DNA of 64,000 nucleotides from Acridotheres tristis (taxonomy: Eukaryota; Chordata; Aves; Passeriformes; Sturnidae). A program made the position numbers and the translations under genes. The DNA lies in the NCBI GenBank assembly GCA_037013685.1, contig CM072899.1, positions 9,094,479 to 9,158,478 on the forward strand, in the 5' to 3' direction. Positions 44,853-58,300 of this stretch are shown here, piece after piece; positions within the stretch are counted from its first letter, which is position 1, and each line of letters begins with the position of its first letter. A model generated the notes under the pieces. The model worked only from the letters and a program-made list of their open reading frames with translations, had not been told where the DNA came from and did not search any database.

Positions 44853-47682
44853 ATGGCGGCGGGCGCGGCCGCCTTCGCGTGGGCCACCTTCCCCTCCATG
44901 CCCACGCGGCGCGTGTACTGCAGCGCCGCGCACCGCGACGGGCAGCTCTTCGTGCTGGGCGGCTGCGGGAGCGGCGGGCGAGCCTTGGGAACTGCTGAGG
45001 TACTCGATCTGCCAACCCAGCGCTGGACCACTCTCCCGCCACTGCCCACGCCTCGGGCTGGCGCTGCCGCCCTCGCCCTGGGCAAGCAGATCTTGGTGGT
45101 GGGCGGTGTGGATGCGGCACAGAGCCCTCTCGCCTCCGTTGAGGTCTACCATGTGGATGAGGGCAAGTGGGAGAAGAAGGCAGCATTGGCTCAGCCCTCC
45201 ATGGGCATCTCAGCTGTGCAGAGAGGTGAGGGATAGCAACATGTTGTGACTCTTGCCCAAAGTTTGCTGAGCATCCTTGGAGTCTTGCCACAACGTAGCA
45301 TGCCAAGAACCAGGGTTGGTCCCCCATGTCTGCTCCCTGGACAAGGATGCTGTGGCATGGCCAGGCTGCAGTGTGGTGGGCAGGGCAGAGGAGATGTCAG
45401 GACAGTGATGGGAATGGGCAGGGGTGCCGGCCGCACTGGAAGCAAGAGCAGGATTTGGCAGTATGGCTGTGTTGCCATGGTGTCTCCAGGGAGATGATAC
45501 TGCCGAGAATAATTAGAGAGGATGGCCTTGTGCTCTTCTCTCTGCCTGATGGATGGGATGGAGAGGGGGGCGAGAGGGTCCCAGTGCAGTCAGGGCATTG
45601 CTGGGCTCAGGCCTGGCTGTACTCATTATCCCCCGGCTGCCCTGGAGCAGTGTCTGGCTGTGAGGCTTAGCAGTACTCGTGCTGCCTGCCCTGGAGGGCA
45701 TGGAGGGACTCCCAGCCCTTCAGTGCTGCCCACAGATCCCCCTGACTCTCTACTGCCTCTTTTCCAGATGGGGCTGTCTACGCGCTGGGGGGAATGGGTG
45801 CGGACACCTCTCCCCAGGCACTGGTCCGTGTCTATGAGCCGGCAAAGGACCACTGGCAGCCCCTACCCTCCATGCCCACCCCATGTTATGGAGCTTCTGC
45901 CTTCCTCCAGGGAAACAAGATCTTTGTTCTGGGTAGGTGCTGCTGGGGCAAACCGAGTATCTCCTGTGCCTCTACCCTCTAGTTCCTCCGTTCCCAGGTC
46001 AGAGAATGACCTGGTGCACCTCAGGGTGGCTCCATGCTGCCCAGCACTGCAGCCAGTGGGCCCCATCCTGCTTGCTGAGCACACTAATAGTGCCAGCTTG
46101 GGGCACTGGCAGCTATATGTCCTCTGTGTATAGGAGGCCGGCAAGGCAAGCTGCCTGTCACTGCCTTTGAAGCCTTTGACCTGGAGACAAGGAGCTGGAC
46201 ACGCTACCCCAGCGTGCCCAGCCGCCGCGCCTTCGCCGCCTGCGCCATGGCTGATGGGGTTGTCTTCAGCCTGGGAGGGCTGCAGCAGCCAGGGCCCCAC
46301 AACTTCTATTCCCGTCCCCATTTTGTCAACACCGTGGAGATGTTTGATCCTGCACAGGGTGAGCTCTATGTCTCTGGGTGAGGTGGGAGCATCTTCTGTG
46401 GGTCCAGGATGACTCTGTGGGTTGGTGAGGGGTGTCTGTGGGACATGAGTATCTGGGCTCTGAACATCAGCCCCTTTCACCTAGGTGAATCCTGCCCTGT
46501 GCTTAACCTGGGGGTGTCCTAGCACTGGTATGTAGAGGGGAAACCCCAGCAGACGATGCTTACTCCCTCTCATACCCAGGTGTGTGGAGAAAGCCAAGCC
46601 GCACCATCCGTATGAAAGAGAAGAGAGCCGACTTTGTGGCTGGATGCCTGGGAGGAAGAGTGGTGGCTGTGGGTGGCCTCGGTAATGCTGGGGGTAGGCT
46701 TGTGGCCGTGTTCCCATCCCCATTCTTTGTGGCACATCAGTGATCGGCATGGCAATAGGGAGGTTGGCTGTGCAAAGCCAGGGGGTTACTGCAATACCGT
46801 CTGCAGCAACATGTCTCTATGCGCTCACCAGTGCTGGGGAGACTCTACTGCCCTGTCCCACTGGCTGACCCACTGTGCTCCTTGCCCCTTTCACCCCCCA
46901 ATCAGGCTTTTCCCAGCTCATGTGCAGCATGCTGGGCTCACACAGCACATTGTGGCTCAGCTCCGTTGTGCAGGGTTGCAGTGCTGCCTGCATTCCTCTC
47001 CCAGGAGAGCTGGGGAAAGGTTAGTGCTGTCACTCAGCAGAGGGGATAAAGCAGGAAGGGCTGCCTGGGGAGCCTGGTGCCAGCCACAGCATCCCAGCTC
47101 TGCAGTGAGGGCTGCCAGACTCCCAGGATCGTTGTGGGAATAGGGAATGGTGCTGGCTGCATCCCTGCAGTGTGGCATTGCTCCCGAGTCCTGCTGCAGC
47201 CAGAGCTGCCCTCCCTTATCCCTGCAGAGTGCTGGCATGGGGAGGGGGGAAGATGAGGAATGGCTGAGGGGGCAGATTTAGCAGGTGTGGCATTAGTGCC
47301 AGCAGCCATCCCTATGGGGATTCTGGTAATCCTCATGTGCCCTCACTAATTGCCTCTGGGATCTCAAAGCCTGTGCAGCTTAGGGGTCTTGTTGAGGCAT
47401 CAAAGGGATGTGGAGGGGGAAAGGCAGAGCCTGGAGTGGGGGGCAGGGATCCACACGGGGGCTGATGTCATTCTGTCTTCCACAGGGAACCAGTCCTGCC
47501 CACTGGACTCAGTGGAAGGGTTCAGCCTCTCACAGAAAAAGTGGGAGCCACTGCCCCCCATGCCCACTGGCCGCTGCTCCTGCTCCAGCTGCCCAGCACC
47601 CAGCCTGCTCTTCATCATCGGCGGTGTGGCCCAGGGTCCCAGTGGCGCTGTCGAGGCTCTGTGCCTGCGTGATGTGCCCTGA
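44853..47682 (+). CDS. KLHDC8B: Kelch domain-containing protein 8B (KLHDC8B)
   Basis: Coding exons 44853-45225, 45768-45932, 46134-46358, 46580-46681 and 47486-47682 join to 353 aa (human 354). The protein is a kelch-repeat beta-propeller: repeats carry the GG pair and a Trp downstream (VLGGCG, VVGGVD, ALGGMG, VLGGRQGKLPV, SLGGLQQPGPHNF, VGGLGN, IIGGVAQGPSGAVEALCLRD). There is no BTB or BACK domain, so it is not a usual Cullin-3 adaptor. In human it is a midbody protein needed for cytokinesis. The longest fully conserved block is AFEAFDLE through FVNTVEMFD. The start is the first ATG after the acceptor at 44760 and aligns with the human start. Confidence 0.96.
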
Positions 47683-48095
47683 GCAGGACCCCGAGGACCT
47701 GCCCTGGCCAAGCACCAAGTGCCTGAAGACAGGGACAAGGTGTGTGAGCACCTATGTGTTCACCCAAGGTGACCTGGCTCCAGGAAACCTCTATCCCATG
47801 ATGCCAGGCATCAAAGCAGCTGTGGTTTTGGGAACTCCCAGCTCTGCAGCGCTGTGGCAATGAAGCCCAGGGCAAACTCCTGCCTGGTGGGATGGCCATC
47901 GCCAGAAGTGTGGCGGGAGCAGTGGTGGCAGGACTGGCGCTGGCCTCACTGCCCTGCCCGGCCCATCTGTGCCACGGCGTATCCGTGCCGTGTGTGTAGC
48001 AGTGAGTGCTGTGTCGTCGTAGACCCAGTCGATGTCTCATGTAGCACAGAGGTGCCCTGTAGCTCAGTGCCTGGGAGGTGATGTGTAGCACCTCA

Positions 48096-48101
48096 AATAA
48101 A
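48096..48101 (+). terminator. KLHDC8B: KLHDC8B poly(A) signal
   Basis: AATAAA lies 414 bp past the stop codon, followed by a GT-rich stretch (GTGGAG and TCATGTCGTTTCTGG). Confidence 0.85.
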
Positions 48102-48119
48102 TGAAACGTGGAGTTTTAT

Positions 48120-51100
48120 CCCTCTGGAGTCATGTCGTTTCTGGTTATCCTACTCCAGGCAGACACATGCCTGTCAGGAAAACTCCTCCCAAGGTAGAGT
48201 TCAGTGACCCCATACTGTGGAGCTGGGGTAACTCTTGTTCTTCCCACCTCCAGGGTGAGCGGAGCAATGTTATGTAGAGATCCAGTCCCTGTTTGGAGAG
48301 GGGGAGCTAAGCAGTGGCTGTCCTGCCTTGGCACAGCCTTGTTCCTGTTTGGCCTCCTGTGGGTGAAGAGGCTGTAGGGGGTGAAGGCAGCAGCAGGAAA
48401 GGGACTTTTTTAAAGAGAGCCAGCATGTGAGAGAGGCAGGGAATGTTGAGGGCTGCCAGGATACTGAGAAGAAATAAGAGATGCTTAATGTCAGGGTTTG
48501 TGGGCCCTACCAGCACCACAGCCCCATCTCAAAGGATGGACCTTGGCTGGTGTGGGAGAGAGCTGGGTCCAACTGTGTCCAGCTTCTGTAGGCAGGAGTA
48601 CTGCAATCCTGCTTACTGGCAACCAGGAAAGGAATGTAAGCTCCAAACTGGTGGTGTCTATGGGTGGTGGTTAGCGATGCACTGTGAGATCAAGGGCGGT
48701 GACACTTGAATTACCCAGTGCAATGGGCTCACCTGAGCTTTGCTGCTCTTGGCTCCACACAGAGTCCCATACCCAAAACAGAAAGCAGATGAGGGATTTG
48801 ATCCTTCATTGGTACATTAGAAAGATCTCACAAGTCCATGTAAATATCAACTACAGATGCCTGACCTTTCAGAGAAGACAGCCAGCTTGAGCCTCGTGCT
48901 GGCCGTAGAGATAGGAGACTGAATCCCATCTGAGTGCGACAGCATCTGACACCACTGGGGTAGGCTGTGCCATGTCCTGGGGGCATCACAGTATGGGAAA
49001 AGTCAGAAATTATTCATAAAAGAGCATTCAGAAGATATTTTTGTGTTTCTGCTCTATTGCCTCTGGTGCCTACGTGACACAGTGACTGCAGGGTCCGTCC
49101 TGATGCACTGCATGACTATTTGCCTGTGATTTGGGAGGAACAACTTGGGATACCTAGGCTGATGGTACCTCAGCTGGAAGCATCTCTGCATCTGCCTCTG
49201 GAGTTGCCATAGAAACCACCGTTGTGCCAGAGCCAGCATCAACAGTGAGCCCCAAATTAGAGCCGGGAGGGTGTGCTGGCAGCTGGGGAGGAGGTCAGTG
49301 ATTTGTGGTTGGGGGCTGGACAGAGGAACACCTCCTCTGAGCATAATGTGCTCCAGCCTTCTATGAGTATTTCACAGCACTCCCTGGCCTGTGCTCAAAC
49401 CCTAGTGGACTTGTCCTTCTCAGGGTCCTGGAAGGTGATAGACCCCTTGCTCCCACTTTGGTATGTCTCCCCACCCTGACTGCTCTTTCCAGAAGCCACC
49501 AAGGCATGTAAGAATTCCACTCCTGCTAAACCTTTAGTCTTGAGGGACCCTAAATCATGGAGCTGCATTGGAAACACAGGCCTGATTAATAAGCTTTTCC
49601 CACAGGAGCATTGCATGAATGGGATAAATCAAGATGCTGAGTCACCAGCAAATTGACATCCCTATGTGCCAACTTCACAAGCTCCCTGCTGCTGATGGAG
49701 TGCCCAAGGCTACTTTTCTAAATTCAAGGCGGTGGCAGCTGCAAGAGCCAGAGGATGCTGGAGGGGGAAGCTGGAGCTCAGGAGCCCCTCATTGTTGTGA
49801 TGTTTCCAGCAGTGAGGCTGATGATCCCCTCCCCACAGGAGTTTACCCCTCTGTCAGCCGCACTTTGCCTCCTGCAACACTTTCATGGCACGTTGACCAA
49901 CTGGAGTGCCTTTTAGCTTGGCTTCTCCACCTGAGTGGAACAGGAATCTATGACCTCTCATTTAGTGTGGATTTCTCATTCTTTTCTATTTCTGCTTTTG
50001 AGCACAAGACCAGGATCCCATTTAAATGGGGGGAGAAACGTTACCAGGAAAATGTTCAAGGACATCTCAGGAATGGAGAGGTAAGGTTCCTGACCACTTT
50101 TGCAGACTGCTATGTATTAACTTAAGAGATCCTATGAATTTCTAATGAAATGTGGTATGAAGTTAAAAAAGTTGAAGGATGTACCAATATTGCTGTCTAT
50201 CTCCTGGAAGCTTCTGCTAATTTTTACTTAAGGAAAGACTACAAGTATCTGGCTACCCTCCCTAATACTAGAAGCACAGACTGTTATTTCAGATATAAGG
50301 AGAGCTATGAGCCAGCTCCTGGCAACGTGGTTAATCTCTCCAGAGCGTGTTATGGATGGGGGAGATGGAAATGGAGGTAGCTGTCAGACCTATAATTAAA
50401 AAAATGTGTTTCCATATAGAAATTTCTTTCCGTTGTCAGGAGAGATGGAAACACAAAAATGTCATTTATCATATTCCAGAAACTTGCTAGACCAGAAGGC
50501 TCCAGCCACATCAGAAATAGGAATAGCTCTTTTTAAGTACCTAAAATAACACGTTGAGCCTTATCACCAGTGCGCATAGCACCAGCAATTCCTTTTCTAA
50601 TGGCAATGAAAATACTGCAAATGGGCACTGGACCTCTACAGTCTCTTCTGCAGGGAGATCTGGGCCAACTTTTCAATCATGAGCAATAAAATGTTGGAAA
50701 ATCACTGTTAATGATGCTGGGCCATATAGGGCCCAGATGCACAGCAAGGCTCTTGGCAGTAGTGCCATGTACTGGCCTGTACAACAGAGCCGTAGGCAGT
50801 TCAGGAGCAGAACAAGGCTTTTATTTACTTAAAAATCACCAAAAAAATCAACATTTCCATCAGCTTGGCACTCTGGAGGAAGGTTTGCTTTCCATATCAC
50901 AGCTGCCTTGGACAGCCCAGCCACTACCTTATCCCTGAAGTAGGAACACAGTCCAAACTGCAACTCCCTACTCTGGTCCTTGAAAATCTACCCATCAGAG
51001 TCTTCTCATTTTGCTGGGAGGTATCAAGCTGCCTTAATTAATCCAAGCTATTTAAACCAACTCTAGTGCTTTAATGTCAAGCAAAGCAATGCAGAGAAAT

Positions 51101-51780
51101 CACTCCAATAAGTTTTTTTATGGGTAAAATGCTAGAATTTTATTTTTTTATCTAAAGTGAAAGCTTTATCTACATGGGATTTTATTAGGAAACCAGATAT
51201 ATACATCAAGAAAGCCATTATTTTGACATCCCTGAGCTCCAGGCTGCCTTTAATACTAAAGGCAAAAGAGAATAAAGGGGAATGTAAGTAATCCGCCTGA
51301 TCTATCCATGAATTTATGTCAGCCTTATTTCTGCAGTGGTTTAGTGCTTATGGAGTATCTTCAGAGCCAGGAAACAAATATTTTAGCTAGTATTGAAATA
51401 GTTTTAAATTAAAGGAGGAAAAAATAGCAAGTAAACATGCCTGTTTTACATTCCTAAACATGGGGGTTACGGAACCACAAAGCAAAAAATCCAGTAAAAC
51501 CATATTTGAGAATGTTTCTTTGGGGAATGTTTAGATGGTGGTTATTTTTGTCATACTGCTGATGGGTGAAATTAAATCCTTCTGCGTTTCTGACAGAGGT
51601 ATGTACATGAGAGACCACACAGCCTCTGGAAAGGAGGGAAACGGGTACTGTGGCTGCCATGCTCCCATGGGAGCAGCCTTCAGTGTGCCAGGTTCCAAGT
51701 TTTTCGTCTTTCTCTTCCAGTGTCCTGCGATGACCTTGTGCTTCCAGGTGAGGGGCAAGAGCTGGCTTGCAGAGCTGGGA
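48120..51780. other. Intergenic, no gene seen
   Basis: Frames up to 163 codons occur (for example 49634-50125, plus) but lack domains and homology I recognise. Human has the small gene C3orf84 between KLHDC8B and IHO1; I found nothing resembling it here. The sequence turns AT-rich after about 50 kb. Confidence 0.5.
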
Positions 51781-51784
51781 CTGA

Positions 51785-52175
51785 TCCAGGGTCCAGGGTG
51801 AGATCCAGAGACCCCCCCAGCCTCAGTGTGAGATCCAGGGACTCTCAGCTCTGAGGTGACCACAGGGACCCTCAGCTCTAGGGAAGGAGCCAGGGACACT
51901 CAGTCCCAGGGTGACCCCAGGGACCCCCATAGGACCTTGAGGTATCTCAAGCCTCAGGGTGAGATCCAGCCTTGTGAAATCCAGGAACCTTCAGCCCTGG
52001 GATGAGACACAGAGACCCCCATAGGACCCTCAGGCCTCAGAGTGCGATCAGGAACTCTCAGTTTGGGGTGACCCCAAGGACCCTCAGACCTAGATTGACC
52101 CCAGGGACCCCCAGCCCTGAGGTGAGGCCCAGGGACCCTCAGCCCTGGGGTGAGGCCCAGGGACTGCCCCAGGGC
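51785..52175. repeat. GC-rich degenerate minisatellite, unit about 28 bp
   Basis: More than ten imperfect copies of CCAGGGACCCTCAGCCCTGG with GTGAGGCC-like spacers lie directly upstream of the first recognised IHO1 exon. The last two copies (ending about 52155) are nearly identical. Confidence 0.85.
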
Positions 52176-52370
52176 ACCGAGGCCCCTCAGGCCCCACAGG
52201 TGGGCAGGCCCAAGCGTTGGCAGCATCCCAGGCGTGTGGAGAACCCAGGCCAGGCCTGCCCTGGGCCTGCAAGGCTGTGTCCCCCTGGGCTGTCCCCACA
52301 GCCACAGGACACAGGTGACACTGCCCTGAGTGGGGCTGGTCATCTTATTCCATCTTCCTCCTCCCTGCAG

Positions 52371-55300
52371 GGCACTGTGGCACCATGGTTGCTGCTGGCA
52401 GGGAGACGCCATGAGGGCCGGGGCCAGGCCATGAGGGCCGGGACCATGGTGTTGTTTAGGGGTTCCCTCCCGGGGTGTCAGCCCTGAGAACAACATGAAT
52501 TTCAATGTGTGGAACATCAAGGAGATGCTGAGCACACCAACAGCCCTCGGGTGAGTGTGAGTGGGGGGGAAATGGAGAGGGGATGAGGTATAAAACCAAA
52601 CACGTGGCAGGAGTGATGGCAGTGAGGTGAAACATGTCCAGAACTGATCTGTGGCTAATTAGGGAAATCTAATGAGAGTTCATTAGCCTGCCCTAGGTTC
52701 ATATTTATTCCCCTAGCCTGCCAGCACTGCCATAGATCCGCCATTGGTGAGAATCTAAAAATCAGCATGGGCTGGAGGCTGTACCCTTTTCCATTCAGGG
52801 TGCATTTGGGGAAGCCCTGTGAGCTGTCCTCATCTCATTAGATAAGTTAAGTGTTCCTCTTGCCTGTGCAGAGGGCAGATAGAACGAATCATGATGTGCA
52901 ATATTATTGCACATTATGTAACTCAAAAATTATTCCATATCCTGCATTTATACACATGGCTTGTTTTTTTTCCCAGCAGAGGGTAGAATTCCCCACATCT
53001 ACAATCTACAGTGAAACAACAAATATTCAGATGTAAACATCTGGAGAGCAAATATGTAAGACAAGCTGCAATTTGTACTTCAGAGCATCCTTTATATCAC
53101 ATGGCTAAAAAAGGCAGTGGGACTCATCCCCTGCTTGACTCCAGAAAAGCTAATTGATGAATTTGGTACTCTGACCCTCTCTTAGTTAAATAACCCACTT
53201 ACATAACTAACTTGTTCAAATTCACAGTTTTAGTCATACTGTCTCTTTGGCCAGATGTTACCACGATGATGGATGATAATGAAAACATAATAGTCATTTT
53301 CTTGCCCATTATAAAAATGCTTGTCATATAGATATGAATTAATTTAATTTTGCACAGATGCAGGGGGCAAAGGGGAGCCAATTCAGGGAAAAATGTATTT
53401 ATATCTGTCACAGCTTTGTCTTTATAATTGCGCATTGCTTAACTCTATTGTCTTCTTGGTACCTGCAGATTTATTTTGTTTGTTTTTGGGGGATTTGTTA
53501 GTTTTTAGTAAGTTGTTTCTAAGTTTGAAAACCTGTGACTTTCTTTCCGGTCAGAGACTGAGGAAGGAAAAATATAGAGAATATATTAAAAAGACATAAT
53601 ATTATATACAAAATATATAATTGCGTTTTTATATTATATACAAGATATATAAGATACATTTTTAAAATATAGAAATGATTCTGTGGAGTTGTGCCATAGG
53701 GAAGGAAGAAGTACAGGCCTGTTTGGAAAAGGATCATCTGAATTTCTTCCTCCTCCAAAGTAGCCTATTACCTACAATGTCTTCCCTTTTAACTCATTTA
53801 TTAATACAGGAAGAAAATATAGGCAAGATTTTAATGCCCACTCCTCAGCATTCCACATTTTTTACAAGTGAGTTCAAAAGGGTCAAATAGGGCATAAAAT
53901 GTTACTGGAAATGCAGCTGAGTTTTTGGAGGAAGTAAGAAGGGGGAGAAAATTTTCTCTAGACAATTAACTTTTTGTAAAGGGAAGAAAAGTTTCCCACA
54001 GGAACATGTGAATGTGTGTGTGTGTGCATTTGAAAAAGGGGGGGAAAGTGTTGATTACTTTTCCCTGGCTCACTTCTATTACTAGAAACCTTTCCCACCA
54101 CAGCAGGGTATGGTGTTTAATCCCCTGAAAACTCTTTCAGGGAGCTTTAATATGAAACATAAAATCAGCGTATAATCTAGGCAGAGTATGACTCACTGTG
54201 TGAGTTCTTTGCAAGTTTGAGTCAGGGTGTTACTTCTGAGAGCAGCTGCCACCACGTCCCCAGGAAACGCAGAGCTCCAGTGATGCATTGCCCTCACAGC
54301 CACAGCTCTGCACAAGCCCAAAACTCCTCTGGGTTTTATTTGTTATCTGTCAGACACACAAGTGATTCTCTGCAACTGTAACAGCCTGAGAAATAGGGTA
54401 TGGGGAACCAGAACCTCTATTCCACCTGGTTTTATGTATGAATATTGACGTAATAGATACTAGAAATGAAGCAGAGGAAAGATTATCAGGTTGGACAATC
54501 ATATCAGAGTGCCAGTTATTTTAGAGGGTGGAAGGGGGCCACATGACAGCTATATTGGGAAAACTTAGTCTCAGTTGAAGTGTATTGACAAAGCACACGG
54601 TTTTTATGGATTAAATGCAGCCTTCATTATAGAGAAAAGTGCCACATTAGAGCAGTGCTGCCACCTGCTCAGCCAGGAGGGCTGATGGAGGGAGATCACA
54701 GAGGATACAAGAACAGCAGCCACAAAAGCAGTGATGCTTCAAGCAGCCTTTGAGTGACTGGATAAGCATCACAGGGGTGTGATGCTGAAAGCACATTTTC
54801 AGACACCATCAATAACTGCCTTGGCCAGGGAGCTCACAGGCCCTGAACTGAGAACAAGATCCATGTTCAGGCACTACTCTTGTAGTGCTACCATGAGAGT
54901 GGAAGCAGGGAACTGAGTCAGTATCTCTGCAAAGCCAAAAAATCTGTTAATTAAAAGAAAAAAGACACAGAAATAGTAATAAGAAACCTCATGAAAAATA
55001 AATTAAACTGTACAGCCTGAAGGGTTAAATGCTTGCCTGAGGCAGAAAGATTGTTTAGACTTGATTATTTAGATTTGAAATTGAAGTTATGAGAAATTTC
55101 TTGTATCATGAGAAAAGAAGTAACTTACTAAATGCATAAAAGCTACTCATATACTGACCTCCAAAGACATCAGAAGCAGAAAGCCTGCCAGAGAGTGTGT
55201 AAGGCCAAGAAATTATGAAAATATTACAGAGGCACTCTAAACGGATGCTTGAAGTTAAGGCCTACTTGGGCCACTTCTCTCTATGGTTTATTTCTTCTGT

Positions 55301-58300
55301 TGAGAGTAACTTCCAAGTTTAAAAACCTCATTCAATCCATTATCCCATGAAATTCCATCCCATATCACATATTTTGAAGTTGCATTAAGGTTCAAGAATA
55401 AGCAGAAAATGAGGGAGACAGCCAGGACAAAGACCAGGAGGACAGCTGTAAAATTCCAGAGCCTCACAGGACTGAGAAACCGGGTCTGTAACTGCAGGTT
55501 GGAAGATGGCTTCAGGATAGAGAGGGGGGTGGCAAAAAAAATTCCGGTCTACAGATGCCTAACTTTTGATATGTTGGGAATGCATTTTGTGGGACCAAAC
55601 AGGGCTACTCTGTAGAAATCCCAATCTCCTCTTAAGGAAAAGGCTCTGTTGTAACCAGCAACCAGCTCAGGACAAAGCATGGATTCCAAGGTAAGGATGT
55701 CTAGGCAGTATTGAATCACAGCTGAATGAATAATGAATAAACTCACAGAAAGTAAAAATGACCTTGAGAAATTAAAATAAGATCAGAGGGATTTTGAACC
55801 TAAAATCTGGAAACTGGAGGCAGTGTTTAAGCTGAATAACTGAAAGGGATTTCATCGTTGTTATGCATTAGGGCCAGTGCCAGAATCTGTTTATAGAAAT
55901 TCCTTTTAGGATATGGTGCAAATTATTTGCAGCAAGCAGGTCGTGCCATTCCAGAGGATGGGAAGCAGAAGAATAATTTTCTGCTATGACTGTTTCCAGT
56001 GAAGAGATGGTAAATGGCTGGAGGCTGCAATAGCAGCTAAAACTCCTTGACTTAAACTCCTCTAGCTCCCCTGCACCGAAAGCCAAGGCTGATCCTTGCT
56101 CATTTGCTGAGCACATTGGCACATTGGCAGGCGGCTGATAGTGAGGATGAGAGCAGTACAGCAGAGCTAGAGACAGTTCCTATAGATACAGGCTAAAGCC
56201 AGGAAGAAGAGCAGGTGAACAGCAGCTCCCAGAATTTAATTTGGATTTGTTGTGATTCAGCCCTGGTTCCTAAATGAGGAGGAGCAGAACGGGGTGTGAC
56301 ATTTTCTGGAGGGGAATCAGGAGAAGCGAGACTTTATGGCACTGATCCTACTCAAGACACTGCTACTAGGAGAGAAAGATCTTTTCTTTGGGAAAGAGGC
56401 TTTACTGCACTTTGAAGAAATGTGTCAGAAAGGAGTAAGTGAGTTTCACCCACAGTGCTTGAGAAGAAGAGGGATGTTGGCACAGGTTCAGTGGGGATGA
56501 CAGAACCAGAGAAAATCACATGCCATGTTTGTTTTGAGGCAAGGCTGAACCTTTGAATGAAAGGTGAATGTTTGCATGTGATTTTGCTAAAATATTTGGA
56601 GTGGAAATTAGAAAATTAGAAAAATGAAAGAAGCTCCTGGAAGTTCTAATTCCTCCTATAAAGGGGGAATTTCCACTGACAACAAGGAAACAGAGACTGG
56701 GAAGATCTAGCTGACCCCCCACATATGCAGAACACTGCAGATTTTTTAGATCACACTCATGTCACGAGAAAGGGTTGGAGCTGCCAATATTGAAATACCT
56801 TGCATTAAGTTAGGTAGGAGAATGAAGTCATTTGACCATCAGTCAGCAGAGGATGATTTACCATTTTTTGGAGCTAACAAGAACTTGTTTTACATATCTA
56901 AAGTTGGTTTTGCTTTGAATGCGTATGCTAGTGCCAGTACCAAAGGAATGTTATGGGCACCAACACACATTTGGGGCATGGCTCATGATAGCAGAAAGCC
57001 AGAAGTTCTCCTGAGGTAAACTATTGCACTCCTCATTTAGGAGGGACTGCTAAGTGAGATTGCATACCTGGGATGTTTCCTTGCTGATTATGGGAAAGGG
57101 TTTATATTTAGGACAGAACATGCATCCCTGCATCTCAGGCCTTCTGAAGGGAATGGTCAGGTGGTTAGAAGAGCTGGAGTTGCCTGATCACACATCTGAT
57201 CCCACATGTGATCACAGTTTTCTGATCTCTCTGTCAGGGACAGGCCTGGGCCAAGCATGGCCAGGCTGATGGCTTGCCCAGATGGTCTTGTTAGTAAATT
57301 AATTGCCAGCAGTGTTAAGCAAGGGAGAAAGAAATCCATTGCTCAGGGGAATGAATGTATTCAAAAGAGACATCTGTTTCACCTCCCCCTCTAATTTGCA
57401 AAAGTGCCATCATTCCTAAACCAACTGCTGAGGTAGTGGACTTCAGACAGAAAAATTGGGCTCCAGAGCAGCCAACAGCTGCCTTTGGCTGTAGTGCAGG
57501 GTAAGCCTAGGAAGTAACTTGGCTCATAAAGTCCTCTCAGCTCAATACTCCTCATAAAATCTTTGTTATAAGAATCTTGTGCTTCAGGTATTAAATAGCA
57601 TGAAGCATCTGAGAAAATGAGCATATTGTGGGGTGTGATATTCACCAACTGGACACTTTCAGAGGCGGTTTGTCAAGACTGTAGAGCATCTAAAGATTCT
57701 AAAAACCTTTCCTCAAACTAAGAGGGAGCTTACTTTGGCTGGAAGACAGGAGGATTTAGAAAACTGGTGCAGGAGATATACTACTCACATTGCAGGCAGA
57801 GGCTCTGCCTGTGTGAGGTCATGGCAGCCCATGTGCTCACCTCTCTCCCACATACTGCCTGTATATTAAGAAATTTTTTTCTTTTATGAAGCTTAGCTGA
57901 GATGGAAACAAGAAGCTATGCAAGTAAAATTGTATTCAGATTTTTTCTTAGCAGATTTGGGGTCCAGAGAGGGATTAAGGGAGAAGGTTCGAATTCAGAC
58001 AGACTTATCAGGTCTTTTGAGAATCCAGAAACCCATACCTCATCTATTTTTGCCTGCAGCTCAGTGTACTCAGTGAGCTTAAAGACAAAAGTATTAATAT
58101 GATATTGTCAGTGACACTACTATATAATGGAGACTGAGCAGTTCAAGTACTGTTGCTAAATCCTTTCCCTGTTGTGTCTATGATGTTTGGGCTCCTTCCA
58201 AAACTAGGGATTAACCAAAACACGTCACTGCTAATAAATGTTGGGGTGATCATCTCTTGTTATACACATGAGTTATTATCTTGTTCCTTCTCCTTTACTT

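Noticed and set aside
43467..45152. Frames of 340 to 502 codons on both strands around the KLHDC8B promoter
   Set aside because: GC-rich shadow frames across a CpG island and the antisense of KLHDC8B exon 1; no domain and inconsistent with the splice sites.
49634..50125. A 163-codon plus-strand frame
   Set aside because: No homology, no splice context and no conserved motif; compatible with chance.
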